Shown in pieces: positions 44,830 through 53,017 of a DNA stretch of 64,000 nt. The position numbers and the translations under genes are program-made. The notes below the pieces were generated by a model. The model saw only the letters and a program-made list of their open reading frames with translations, was not told the origin of the DNA and ran no database searches. Origin of the DNA: CAITWD01 sp963842065 (lineage in GTDB: Bacteria > Actinomycetota > Thermoleophilia > Miltoncostaeales > Miltoncostaeaceae); the NCBI GenBank assembly GCA_963842065.1, contig CAWJEW010000002.1:496001-560000 (forward strand). Reading direction: 5' to 3'. The number at the start of each line of letters is the position of its first letter. The stretch's first letter is position 1.

Positions 44830-45660
44830 GTGCCGTTCTGGCTGTCCATCGGCATATTGTCGATCGTGCAGGGTGCGCTGGTCGCCGTGCCGGCGCCGTG
44901 GCCGTGGGCCGAGGCACGCCTGCGCCGGTTCCGCTCGGGGTGGTGGGCGTTCGTGCCGCTCGCGTCGCTGGTCGGCGTCGCGTACGGGCTCACGCGCGTT
45001 GCCGACGCGCCGCAGGGCCTGACGTATCTCGCCCTGGTCGCGGTGCCGATCCTGGCCGCGGCGGCCCTCGGATGGTCGATGCACGGGGCGCGGCCGGTGT
45101 GTGCCATCTGCGTCGTCCCGCTGTTTATCGTGGCGTGGGCGGATCCGACCGGCCTCTCCGGGGAGAGCGCGGCCCTCGCGCTGACGGCACTGTCGTGTGT
45201 GAGCCTCGGGGTCATCCTCGTCGGCCTCGCACCCGCCGGGGTGGTCAAGCTCGGCATCGTGGCGATGGCGGTCGTCGACGTTGCCCTGGTCGTCAACGAC
45301 CAGCTGCAAAAACCGAACTCGGTCCTGGGCGCCGCGCACCCGGTCGCCCAGCTGCCGCGGCTGCAGTCAGAGCTGTTCGGCTCCGCGCTGATGGGCTACG
45401 GCGACCTGTTTGTCGCGGGACTCGCCGGTGCACTGTTGGCGCGCAATCGGCGCGTGCAGAACCGGACGGCACTGCTCGTGATCGTCCTCGCGCTGATCGG
45501 TGACCTGGCCTTCTTCCGCGTGACCGAGTTCCCGGCGACGGTCCCGGTCGCGCTGGCGGTCATTGCGGTCGAGGTCTGGACGCGACGCGCCCGCCGCCGG
45601 GCGGGCTCGGACCAGCCGCTCGGTGCCCCGGAACGCGCCGCGCGCGCCCCGTTGGGCTAG
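44830..45660 (+). CDS. Multispanning protein with presenilin-type GxGD features
   Basis: 276 residues, about eight or nine hydrophobic helices from GTG 44830. An Asp in a helix (D150 in LGIVAMAVVDVALVVNDQ) is followed 42 residues later by G189-Y-G-D192 in the next helix (SALMGYGDLFVAGLAGALLA), and the last helix starts FPATVPVALAVIA, like the PAL motif. This order (helix Asp, GxGD, C-terminal PAL-like helix) is that of presenilin/signal-peptide-peptidase A22 intramembrane proteases and their archaeal homologues (YD ... GLGD ... PALP). Prepilin-peptidase-like GxGD enzymes are the alternative, but their Cys pairs and N-terminal Asp order are absent. Basic cytoplasmic tail. Possible substrate: the preceding exported protein. 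Confidence 0.6.
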   Translation: MPFWLSIGILSIVQGALVAVPAPWPWAEARLRRFRSGWWAFVPLASLVGVAYGLTRVADAPQGLTYLALVAVPILAAAALGWSMHGARPVCAICVVPLFIVAWADPTGLSGESAALALTALSCVSLGVILVGLAPAGVVKLGIVAMAVVDVALVVNDQLQKPNSVLGAAHPVAQLPRLQSELFGSALMGYGDLFVAGLAGALLARNRRVQNRTALLVIVLALIGDLAFFRVTEFPATVPVALAVIAVEVWTRRARRRAGSDQPLGAPERAARAPLG

Positions 45661-45702
45661 CTGCGCGCGATTACGTCCCGGATGCGTCGGCAGATCCGTC
45701 GT

Positions 45703-45734
45703 CGACACGTGCGGCGGCGGCCCGACGCGTGTCG
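45703..45734 (+). terminator. Hairpin after the GxGD gene
   Basis: CGACACG (45703-45709) can pair with CGTGTCG (45728-45734) around an 18-nt loop, about 40 nt after the stop. No U-run follows, so it is at best a weak or factor-dependent terminator. Confidence 0.25.
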
Positions 45735-45792
45735 TCCGTCGTTGGTCGGGATCGCGCGGTAACATTCCTGTAACAACTCGGGAGACGCGCTC

Positions 45793-46098
45793 ATGGCCAA
45801 CGGCAACGATCCCCATCTGCGTCGAGCGGGGGACCCCAGCGACCACGAGGCCGAACGCAATGCGCTGCGCAACGAACTCGGGATGGCTGCGGTGCGGTCA
45901 CCGCTGCCGCTGGACGTCGATCGCCTGGTCCACGAGGGCCCGGGGCCGACCCCGGATCCCGAGGCGAGCGGGCAGGCGTTGCTGGACGTGGTCGCCCGTC
46001 ACACGCCGCCCGTCTCGACACACTTTGTCGATGGCGCACTTGACGAGCACGCCCGGCACCAGCATGCGGCCCACCCGGAGGCCGAGCGCCAGGACTAG
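45793..46098 (+). CDS. Small His/Glu-rich hypothetical protein
   Basis: 101 residues from ATG 45793, hydrophilic with no helices crossing the membrane (RRAGDPSDHEAERNALRNEL, LDEHARHQHAAHPEAERQD). A GGGAGA stretch lies 7-8 nt upstream and an AT-richer segment with repeated GTAAC (45758-45772) lies 20-35 nt upstream as a possible promoter. No family recognised. Its TAG stop overlaps the FabF gene's stop on the other strand through a shared CTAG. Confidence 0.5.
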   Translation: MANGNDPHLRRAGDPSDHEAERNALRNELGMAAVRSPLPLDVDRLVHEGPGPTPDPEASGQALLDVVARHTPPVSTHFVDGALDEHARHQHAAHPEAERQD

Positions 46099-47330
46099 GA
46101 CGTCGGGTGATGGGTCCGCATCACCAGGCACGCGTTGTGACCGCCGAACCCGAATGAATTGGAGATGGCGATCTCGATCGCGGCCGGGCGCGGCGTGCGG
46201 ACATGCGCGATCTCGACATCCGTGTCCGGGTGCTCCAGGTTGAGCGTCGCCGGAAGTATCTGATGCGTGAGGGCGAGGACGGTCACGACCGCCTCGATGC
46301 CGCCGGCGGCGCCAAGCGCATGGCCGTGGGCGGCTTTCGTGGCCGAGACCGGCGTGCCCGCAAGCCCCGCGGCGGCGAGCGCACGCGCTTCGGCCCGGTC
46401 TCCGGCGGGCGTCGATGTCGCATGCGCGTTGACGTAGCCGACGTCCTCCGGGTCGGCGCCGGCGTCGGCGAGCGCGAGCACCATCGCCCGGGTCGCACCG
46501 GTCCCCGCCGGGTCGGGATCCGTCAGGTGGCCGGCATCGCACGTGCTCGCGAAGCCGATGAGCTCCGCGTGGATCACCGCGCCGCGCGCACGCGCATGCT
46601 CGCGCTCCTCGAGCACGAGGACGCCCGCGCCCTCGCCGATAACGAAGCCGTCCCTGGCGGCGTCGAACGGGCGGGAGGCCTCTGCGGGCGGGCGCTGGGT
46701 CTGGCTGAGTGCCCCCAGCTGGCGGTACCCGGCCGCCACGAGCGGGGCCAGCGGCGCCTCGGCGCCACCGGCCAGCACGAGGTCGGCGCGACCGCTGCGG
46801 ATGAGCTCGAACCCGGTACCGATCGCATCCGTGCCCGCTGCGCAGGCGGTCCCGGCCACGCTCGCCGGCCCGCGCACGTCGAGCGTCCGGGTGACGGCGG
46901 CCACCGGTGCGTTGGTGAGCCCGAGCGGGATCGCCAGAGGACTGACCCGATCCGCGCCGCGGGTCACAAGCGTCACGGCGGCGTCGTTCAGGGTCTGCGC
47001 GCCGCCGTGCACGCAGCCGATCGCTGCGCCAATGCGCTCAGGGGGGATCCCGTGGGGTTCCGCATCGCTAAGGGCGGCGGCCGCCGCCAGCGTGGCGAGC
47101 TGCCCGGCGCGATCCATGCGCCGCGCGTCGCGCGGGCCGAAGGCGGCGCGGGCGGCTTCGTCCACGCCGTCGACCGGAAATGCCGTCAGCTCGCCGATGC
47201 CGTCGATCGTGACACGTCGGGCTCCCGAGGTGCCCGCCACAAGGGCATCCCAAACGGCCTCCACGGAGTTGCCGAGGGGGCTGACGATGCCGATGCCGGT
47301 GACGACGACGCGACGCCTCATACGCGTCAT
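46095..47330 (-). CDS. fabF: Beta-ketoacyl-ACP synthase II (FabF-type)
   Basis: 411 residues, thiolase-fold condensing enzyme for fatty acid or polyketide chain elongation. RRVVVTGIGIVSPLGNSVEA at the start, nucleophile C163 (SVAGTACAAGTDAIG), H303 (YVNAHATSTPAGD), K332 and H337 (SATKAAHGHALGAAG, where TKSMTGHLLGA is usual) and SNSFGFGGHN near the end. Stands alone: no acpP, fabD or fabG next to it. The variation in the second His loop and the isolated position suggest a secondary FabF or a KS of a specialised pathway. Confidence 0.92.
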   Translation of the reverse strand: MTRMRRRVVVTGIGIVSPLGNSVEAVWDALVAGTSGARRVTIDGIGELTAFPVDGVDEAARAAFGPRDARRMDRAGQLATLAAAAALSDAEPHGIPPERIGAAIGCVHGGAQTLNDAAVTLVTRGADRVSPLAIPLGLTNAPVAAVTRTLDVRGPASVAGTACAAGTDAIGTGFELIRSGRADLVLAGGAEAPLAPLVAAGYRQLGALSQTQRPPAEASRPFDAARDGFVIGEGAGVLVLEEREHARARGAVIHAELIGFASTCDAGHLTDPDPAGTGATRAMVLALADAGADPEDVGYVNAHATSTPAGDRAEARALAAAGLAGTPVSATKAAHGHALGAAGGIEAVVTVLALTHQILPATLNLEHPDTDVEIAHVRTPRPAAIEIAISNSFGFGGHNACLVMRTHHPTS

Positions 47331-47878
47331 GTTGTCAAGAACTGCGCGCTCCGGCCGTCGGGTCCGGACTGGGTGCGGGTGTCGGGGCCGCTAGCGTGCG
47401 ACCCCGAGTCCGCGGCGACATTCTCCCGCCATCGACTAACCGCTCCGAGAAACGGGCGAGACAGTGCTCGTTGAACGTTCGCCAAAACCGCGCGATGCAC
47501 GGTTAGATGGAACTATATAGCACCTGGGCATGATCCAACTCCAATCATGGATTCACTTGTTCCACCGACCCATGCGGTCCGCCGAATCCATTCGTGGCGT
47601 GAACATTGGAGGCTCACGCTGGATCGCGTCTGAGTAGGTACGACCTACGCTAGAGGCGCCGTCGCGGAGAGTGTGAAATGCAGCGTGCAAGTTCGGTCGC
47701 GACCGTTGCGTCGGCGCGGGGCGCCGCGGATCCCATTTGGTGCGCCTGACGAACGCGCTGCCGAATGCCGCGACCCCCGACACCGGGCAACGACGGCCGG
47801 CGGCCTGCGCAGCCTGCAACGCCCATTGCAGGCCCGCGGCGCCGCGGGACCGTCGCAGGCGGTCTTTATAGTCGCTGC
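47331..47878. other. 548-bp gap between fabF and the MFS gene
   Basis: The central part (about 47450-47650) is clearly less GC-rich than the rest of the window (e.g. GATGGAACTATATAGCACCT). I see no gene with recognisable motifs; a short minus-strand frame (47553-47819) is low complexity. No tRNA fold could be completed. It should contain the fabF promoter on the left and the MFS promoter on the right. Confidence 0.55.
47867..47872 (+). promoter_or_regulatory. -10 box of the MFS gene, leaderless geometry
   Basis: TATAGT ends 6 nt before GTG 47879, placing the predicted transcription start on or beside the start codon. No -35 match at 17 nt. Confidence 0.45.
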
Positions 47879-49093
47879 GTGCGGCTCTATCTCGCGATGT
47901 TCCTGATGAGCTCGGCGGTGCTGGCCATCGCGCCGATGATCCCCGCCATTCAGGAGTCGCACGGCTTCCCGGTCGCGAGTCTCGGGATCATCGCCGGCGT
48001 CACGTTGCTGGTGGGTGTCGCGACGGAGCTGTTGCTCGGCCCGCAGGCCGATCGGGGACACGAGCGCGTGATGCTCGTCGCGAGCGTGGTGCTCGCCGCG
48101 GCGTCGCTGGTCGGCTCCGGGGCCGCCGATTCGGTCGTGCTGCTGACCTTCTGGCGCGCCCTCGCCGGAATCGCCTACGGGCTGTTCGTGCCGACCGCCT
48201 CGGCCATCGTGATCCGGTCCGACCCAAAGGAGGTCGGGGAGGGGCTGGCGCGGCTGCAGGTGGCCGAGTTCGGCGGGTTCGCCGCTGGCCCGTTCATCGG
48301 GGCACTCCTGTTGTCGAGGTTCGGCAGTACCGAAGGACTCGAGATCGCCGGCGTGGTGGCGCTCGTGCTGCTGCCCGTCGTGCTCGGGGTGCGGCTGCCG
48401 GTCAGACCTGCCGCGCCCACCGCGACGTCCGCAGACGTCGCGGCGAAGCGTCCGTCGAGCCTGTCGTTCGGGCTGCTGCGTCATCGCGCGGTGTGGGTCG
48501 CCCTGATCCTGTCGCTGGCGGTCACCGCGCCGGTCGGCACCTACAGCGCCATGTGGGCGAAGTTCTTGGCCGACCGCGGCGCGAGCGGCTTCGTGATCGC
48601 CGCGAGCCTGGCGATCTTCACGCTGCCGTTCATGGTGATCGCACCGATCGCCGGGCGCTTCATCGACCGCGTCGGCCCGCTCAAGGGGTCGGTGTGGGGC
48701 ATCTGGATCGTGGCAATCATCGTGTTCGCATACGGCCTGATCGGATCCGTCACGGTGATCATCGTGGTCAGCCTGATCGAGTCCGTCGGGCAGGCGCTCG
48801 CCGGGCCGGGCACCGCCGCGGCGATGGCGCGGGCCTCGGGCACCGAACGGGCCGGGGCGGGTCAGGGCCTCGCGCGCGGGGTCGGGTTCCTCGGCGCGGG
48901 CCTCACCGCCTTCGTCGCGGCACCCCTGTATGCGGCGTGGGGTGCGCGGGTGCTGTTCGGCGCGACCGCGGCGATGATGATCGTGCTGGTCGTGCTCGGG
49001 TGGGCGCTCGCCCGCGTCTGGGCGCCAGAGCTTGACCAGCCCGGGCCCGTCGACGCCCGGGAGGCCGAGGTCGTCGCGACGTCGGCCGACTGA
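47879..49093 (+). CDS. Major facilitator superfamily transporter
   Basis: 404 residues, twelve predicted helices. GTG 47879 (VRLYLAMFLMSSAVLAIAPM IP) is preferred because the frame upstream (from 47765) is Pro/Arg-rich and a -10 box sits 6 nt before it. MFS motif A region LLLGPQADRGHERVMLVAS (GxxxDRxGRR-like) and FWRALAGIAYGLFVPTASAI after helix 4; central loop after helix 6 (PAAPTATSADVAAKRPSSLS); second-half motif GRFIDRVGPLKGSVWG. Drug/proton antiporter-like; substrate unknown. Confidence 0.92.
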   Translation: MRLYLAMFLMSSAVLAIAPMIPAIQESHGFPVASLGIIAGVTLLVGVATELLLGPQADRGHERVMLVASVVLAAASLVGSGAADSVVLLTFWRALAGIAYGLFVPTASAIVIRSDPKEVGEGLARLQVAEFGGFAAGPFIGALLLSRFGSTEGLEIAGVVALVLLPVVLGVRLPVRPAAPTATSADVAAKRPSSLSFGLLRHRAVWVALILSLAVTAPVGTYSAMWAKFLADRGASGFVIAASLAIFTLPFMVIAPIAGRFIDRVGPLKGSVWGIWIVAIIVFAYGLIGSVTVIIVVSLIESVGQALAGPGTAAAMARASGTERAGAGQGLARGVGFLGAGLTAFVAAPLYAAWGARVLFGATAAMMIVLVVLGWALARVWAPELDQPGPVDAREAEVVATSAD

Positions 49094-49096
49094 TCC

Positions 49097-49495
49097 CTAC
49101 GGCGTCGAGGGCTCCGACGTCGCGTGCTCGCGCCCGCGGATGCGGACGATCAGCAGCCAGAGCGCGCGCCAGCCGAACAGCATCAGCGCGAGGAACGTCG
49201 CGGCGACCACGATGAACTGCACCGGCGCCGGACGCCCGAACACCAGCCCGCGCAGGGCCAACCCGATGACGACGGTGCAGGCCCAGACGACTGCACCCGT
49301 CCGCACGCCGGCTGGGCGCCGCGTGTGCCGCGACGCGATCCAGCCGATCGCCGTGCCGACGAGGAACGGGGCTGCGACCGTGGCGATGCCTCCGACCGCC
49401 TCGCCTTCGGCGTGGCTGTCGCGGCCCAACGCCACGAACGCGACAACGGTCGCCGCGTCGACACAGATTGCCGCGATTCGGGCGCGCATCGGCAT
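49097..49495 (-). CDS. DUF3054-family membrane protein
   Basis: 132 residues, four helices. ARIAAICVDAATVVAFVALG RDSHAEG and APFLVGTAIGWIASRHTRRP match the family pattern (FxxxGRxSHxEG, PFLxGxxxGW). Starts at ATG 49495, sharing one base with the stop of the LLM-class oxidoreductase (TGATG), so the two form an operon. Function unknown. Confidence 0.88.
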   Translation of the reverse strand: MPMRARIAAICVDAATVVAFVALGRDSHAEGEAVGGIATVAAPFLVGTAIGWIASRHTRRPAGVRTGAVVWACTVVIGLALRGLVFGRPAPVQFIVVAATFLALMLFGWRALWLLIVRIRGREHATSEPSTP

Positions 49496-50637
49496 CAGTT
49501 GACGAATGTCGGGGTGATCTCGGCCGCCCTGGCGCGCAGCGCCGTGGCGATGTCGAGGTTGCGGGCGCCGGCCCGCGGTGCCAGCGACGGGTCCGCCGCC
49601 GGGCTCACGTTGGTGAGGTTGAAGACCTCGCAGCCGGCCTGCATGAACGGCGCCAATCGCGCCACGATGTCGTCCGGGGTACCCCAGCTGTAGTAGCCGC
49701 GCAGCACCTCGTCCGGGACCGCGCGGGCGGCCGCGAGCGCCTCCTCGCGCGTGAGCTCGGTCGGGACGAAGTGCGTCAGCCCCCACTTGGTGGCCAGCGG
49801 ATGCTGCGCCCCGGCGGCCTCGTAGAGCGAGGCCGGGGCCGTCAGCGCAATCATCCGCAGCGCCGGGGAGTCCAACAAGCGTTGGGCCACGTCGCGATCC
49901 TCATCGCAGACGACCCACACATAAAGGCCTGGCCGCACGGCGTCGGCGGGCCGGTCGGCAGCGATGCTGGCGGCACGGACGTCGCCGAGCAGGGCCCGGT
50001 ACTCGGCGGCGTCCACGATGATGGGCATCCATCCGTCGGCCAGGCGTCCGGTCGCGCGCAGCACGCGTGGGCGGTGCGCCGGCATCCAGATCTCCGGCGG
50101 GCGCGTGCCGTACGGGCCGAGCCCGATCACCGCCTGGTGCAGCTGGGTGAACTCGCCATCGAAATCGACGGGGTCCGTCGTCGACCACAACAGGCGGATC
50201 ACCTCGACCGCCTCGATCAGGCGCGAGGCCGTCCGATCGTACGGCAGGCCGTAGGGCACGATGTTCTCCGCCTCGCCGACGCCAAGGCCCAGGCGCGCGC
50301 GGCCGTGGCTCAAGTGATCCAGCGTGGCGAACGTCTGGGCGATGACGGCGGGGTGGCGCCGGATCGCATCGGTCACCCCGGTGCCGACATACATGCGCTC
50401 GGTGTGCGTCGCGACCGCGCCCATCAGGGGCCCGGGGTCCATGAAGGTGTGCGGGGACGGCTCGGTCGCGGCCTGCGGGAACACGTCCGGCGTCCAGGCG
50501 CTCGGCGGATACCAATGCAGAAAGTGATCGGCGAACCACATCGCCTCGAAGCCGTTGTCCTCGAGCGCTTTCGCCATGGGAATCAGCGCGTCAACCGGGG
50601 GACGCGTCAGTCCAGAAACGCCAACTTCGATCTTCAT
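49495..50637 (-). CDS. LLM-class (F420- or flavin-dependent) oxidoreductase
   Basis: 380 residues, luciferase-like TIM barrel. KIEVGVSGLTRPPVDALIPM AKALEDNGFEAMWFADHF, GTGVTDAIRRHPAVIAQTFA TLDHLSHGRARLGLGVGEA (hallmark of F420-dependent LLM proteins, including the bulge), EIWMPAHRPRVLRATGRLAD GW. ATG 50637 has AAGGAG 6 nt upstream; a GTG six bases earlier is less suitable. F420 use is likely given the actinobacterial setting and the sequence type, but substrate is unknown. Confidence 0.92.
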   Translation of the reverse strand: MKIEVGVSGLTRPPVDALIPMAKALEDNGFEAMWFADHFLHWYPPSAWTPDVFPQAATEPSPHTFMDPGPLMGAVATHTERMYVGTGVTDAIRRHPAVIAQTFATLDHLSHGRARLGLGVGEAENIVPYGLPYDRTASRLIEAVEVIRLLWSTTDPVDFDGEFTQLHQAVIGLGPYGTRPPEIWMPAHRPRVLRATGRLADGWMPIIVDAAEYRALLGDVRAASIAADRPADAVRPGLYVWVVCDEDRDVAQRLLDSPALRMIALTAPASLYEAAGAQHPLATKWGLTHFVPTELTREEALAAARAVPDEVLRGYYSWGTPDDIVARLAPFMQAGCEVFNLTNVSPAADPSLAPRAGARNLDIATALRARAAEITPTFVN

Positions 50638-50805
50638 CCGCACTCCTTGACGGCCGGGGCGGTCCGCGCCGCCGGTGAACGAGCACCTGCCAGCATGTCC
50701 CCGGAGAGGCTACATCCGATGCTTCGCCGGAGGCGGGTCTGCGGGGGCGCCCGGATTGGTGACGTGTGAAGATGGGGACGCCCCGAGCCCACCGTCTGAT
50801 CCGGA

Positions 50806-51774
50806 GTGCCGATGCCCGAGCCCTCGCCCGCTGCGTTTCCGCGCGAACAAGGCCCGGACGGGAACTTCCAGCGCCAGGCGTCGCGATTCCGGGACTGGGT
50901 CCGCGCGGACCCCGAGGCGCCGTACCCAGCCGCCGCCGGGCGCTACCACCTGTACGTGTCGCTGGCGTGCCCCTGGGCCCACCGCACGATCATCTATCGC
51001 CGCCTCAAGGGGCTCGAGGATGCGATCTCGATGACGATCGTCGACCCAGAGCGCGACGCGCGCGGGTGGGCGATCGCCGACGGGCCAGGCAACACGCCCG
51101 ATCCGGTCAACAGGTTCACGTTCCTCAGCCAGGCCTATGAGGCGAGCGCACCCGGCTATGAGGGCCGCGTGACCGTGCCGGTGTTGTGGGACACGGTCAC
51201 GGGGACGATCGTCAACAACGAGTCGGCCGACATCATCCGCATGTTCGACCGGGAGTTCGGGGCGCGCGCGGCGGCCGACGCGCCGGTGTACTGCCCGCCG
51301 GAACGCGAGGACGAGATCGACCAGATCAACGCCGCGGTGTACGCCCATGTCAACAACGGGGTCTACCGCGCCGGCTTTGCCACCACCCAGAAGGCGTATG
51401 AGAACGCCTTCTGGGATCTGTTTGGCGCGCTGGATGCGCTCGAGGCGCGCCTTGGCCAGCGACGCTACCTGCTCGGTGACCGGATCACCGAAGCCGACTG
51501 GCGGCTGTTTACGACCCTGGTGCGCTTCGACCCGGTGTATGTCGGCCACTTCAAGTGCAACCTGCGCCGAATCGTCGACTACCCGAACCTGTCGGGCTAC
51601 TTGCGCGACCTGTACCAGCAGCCGAAGGTCGCCGACACCGTCAACTTCAACCACATCAAGCGCCACTACTACCGCACCCACGTGACGATCAACCCGACCC
51701 GCATCGTCCCGGTCGGGCCGCATATGAGCCTGGTCGCCCCGCACGGGCGCGAGACGCTCTCGGCGCGGGACTGA
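50806..51774 (+). CDS. Xi-class glutathione transferase / S-glutathionyl-hydroquinone reductase-like
   Basis: 322 residues. RYHLYVSLACPWAHRTIIYR RLKGLED holds the catalytic C55 in the CPWAHR motif; RVTVPVLWDTVTGTIVNNES ADIIRMFD is the glutathione gamma-Glu site; C-terminal helical domain with NNGVYRAGFATTQKAYE and LFTTLVRFDPVYVGHFKCNL. In actinobacteria lacking glutathione the family probably uses mycothiol or another thiol. Start GTG 50806 (ATG 50812 equally possible). Confidence 0.92.
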   Translation: MPMPEPSPAAFPREQGPDGNFQRQASRFRDWVRADPEAPYPAAAGRYHLYVSLACPWAHRTIIYRRLKGLEDAISMTIVDPERDARGWAIADGPGNTPDPVNRFTFLSQAYEASAPGYEGRVTVPVLWDTVTGTIVNNESADIIRMFDREFGARAAADAPVYCPPEREDEIDQINAAVYAHVNNGVYRAGFATTQKAYENAFWDLFGALDALEARLGQRRYLLGDRITEADWRLFTTLVRFDPVYVGHFKCNLRRIVDYPNLSGYLRDLYQQPKVADTVNFNHIKRHYYRTHVTINPTRIVPVGPHMSLVAPHGRETLSARD

Positions 51775-51787
51775 CCGCGGACACGGG

Positions 51788-52213
51788 ATGCCGAGCCGAA
51801 CCGCAGTGCGCCCGCGCTGGGTCATCGTGTATGACCACGCGTGCGGCATGTGCCGGGTCGCGGCTGCGCTGGTCCTCTGCGCCGACCGTCGGGGGCGGCT
51901 GGTGCCGATGGCGCTGCAGGACCCGCGGATCCCGGCGGTCCTGGCGCCCGTCCCGCCGCCGGCGTGGTCGCGGTCCTGGCACCTTGTCGCCCCCGACGGA
52001 CGCGTGGTCTCGGCGGCGGCCGCCGTTCCAGTGCTGTGCCGGTTACTGCCCGGCTTCGGTGTGCTTGGGGTGCTTAGCGGTGCCGCCCCGGATGTGACTG
52101 AGTGGGTCTACGCGGCCCTCGCCGGCAACCGACGCCGTCTCGGCCGCCGGATCCCCGGCCGCATCGTCGGGTGGGCGACCGGCGTTCTCGACCGGCACAT
52201 CGGCAGGGGCTGA
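51788..52213 (+). CDS. DCC-family (DUF393) thiol-disulfide oxidoreductase-like protein
   Basis: 141 residues; VIVYDHACGMCRVAAALVL gives the family motif (DGxCxxC, here DHACGMC with C19 and C22). Thioredoxin-like fold expected; redox role inferred from the family only. ATG 51788 lies 14 nt after the GST stop, so probably co-transcribed with it. The 3' 171 nt are overlapped antisense by the next minus-strand gene. Confidence 0.83.
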   Translation: MPSRTAVRPRWVIVYDHACGMCRVAAALVLCADRRGRLVPMALQDPRIPAVLAPVPPPAWSRSWHLVAPDGRVVSAAAAVPVLCRLLPGFGVLGVLSGAAPDVTEWVYAALAGNRRRLGRRIPGRIVGWATGVLDRHIGRG

Positions 52214-52693
52214 GTCGCCCGCGAGGTCGTCCGGGAAGTCTGGGTGGGGGACACGCATGTGACCGCGCCACCGCCCGTCCCAGTCGCCGGCGGCGTCGTG
52301 CCAGGTCCAGGTGATCGTGACCTCGGCGTCGAGGATCCCGACGGGCCACTCGAACGGGATCCGCAGGCGGTTGTCGACCGGGTCGGCCCCGTAGCCGAAC
52401 AGGGTCACTGGCCCGGTCGGGGCGTCGGTCGAGACGCGGTCGGCGGTCACCCGCGCGGTGAACCGGTAGGCGTTGGCGGCCGCGGCGTTGGCGAACGGGA
52501 CGACCAACGCCAGGCCGCCGTCGGCGGCGCTGGCGAATTCGGCTGGACCGATCACCGGCTGCGCGCCGAACATCGCGCGGCGCCCCTGACGCAGCACCTT
52601 GACCAGCGCGACCAGGACGATGATCGCGACGAGCGCGAGCACGCCGATGGCGATGGTCTCGATCAGCGGCTGATGGGTGTTGAGCCAGTGCAT
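52043..52693 (-). CDS. Membrane-anchored hypothetical protein
   Basis: 216 residues from ATG 52693. One N-terminal helix (LIETIAIGVLALVAIIVLVA LV), a basic stop-transfer (KVLRQGRR), then a soluble part with a beta-sandwich feel (GLALVVPFANAAAANAYRFT, LRIPFEWPVGILDAEVTITW TW) and an acidic, disordered C-terminus (AGDSAPADVPVENAGRPPDD). The final ~57 codons lie opposite the DCC-family gene; either the genes truly overlap or an indel has removed an earlier stop. No family recognised. Confidence 0.6.
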   Translation of the reverse strand: MHWLNTHQPLIETIAIGVLALVAIIVLVALVKVLRQGRRAMFGAQPVIGPAEFASAADGGLALVVPFANAAAANAYRFTARVTADRVSTDAPTGPVTLFGYGADPVDNRLRIPFEWPVGILDAEVTITWTWHDAAGDWDGRWRGHMRVPHPDFPDDLAGDSAPADVPVENAGRPPDDAAGDPAAETASVAGEGRVDPLSHIRGGTAKHPKHTEAGQ

Positions 52694-52797
52694 GCAAAAC
52701 ACGCTAGCGACGTGCGTGGACATCTTCATCCGGGCAGTCGCGGGGGTGCCGGGCGGAACGGCTAAGCTCATTCGCCCCGAGTGCCAAGGAGGCCCGA

Positions 52798-53016
52798 GTG
52801 GAGACGAGCGCATTCCCGCCCGCGGATGGATGGTGCGTCGAGATCACCGCACGCGAGAGCGGCGAAGTGATCCTTCAGCAGGTGTTCAGCCTGGCCGAGG
52901 ACGCCCGCGACTTCGCCAAGCAGCACGTCTGGCAGCACAAGGACGACCTCGCGCGGATCTTCGAGCGCCGTGACGGGGCCACGGTGTTCTCGACCCAGGT
53001 TGCGTTTCCGCGCTAG
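52798..53016 (+). CDS. Small conserved-looking protein
   Basis: 72 residues from GTG 52798, which has a strong AAGGAGG box 5-6 nt upstream. PPADGWCVEITARESGEVIL QQVFSLAEDARDFAKQHVWQ HK looks like a compact alpha/beta fold (strand, strand, helix). The stop is one base from the end of the convergent GNAT gene. Function unknown; the ribosome binding site argues for a genuine gene. Confidence 0.65.
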   Translation: METSAFPPADGWCVEITARESGEVILQQVFSLAEDARDFAKQHVWQHKDDLARIFERRDGATVFSTQVAFPR

Positions 53017-53017
53017 T

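Noticed and set aside
47325..47345. TTGACA on the minus strand just before the fabF start as a -35 box
   Set aside because: It lies only a few bases from the ATG, too close to be the fabF promoter.
47640..47720. A tRNA-like or tmRNA-like segment (GTGCAAGTTCGGTC)
   Set aside because: Acceptor and T stems do not pair and no anticodon arm can be drawn.
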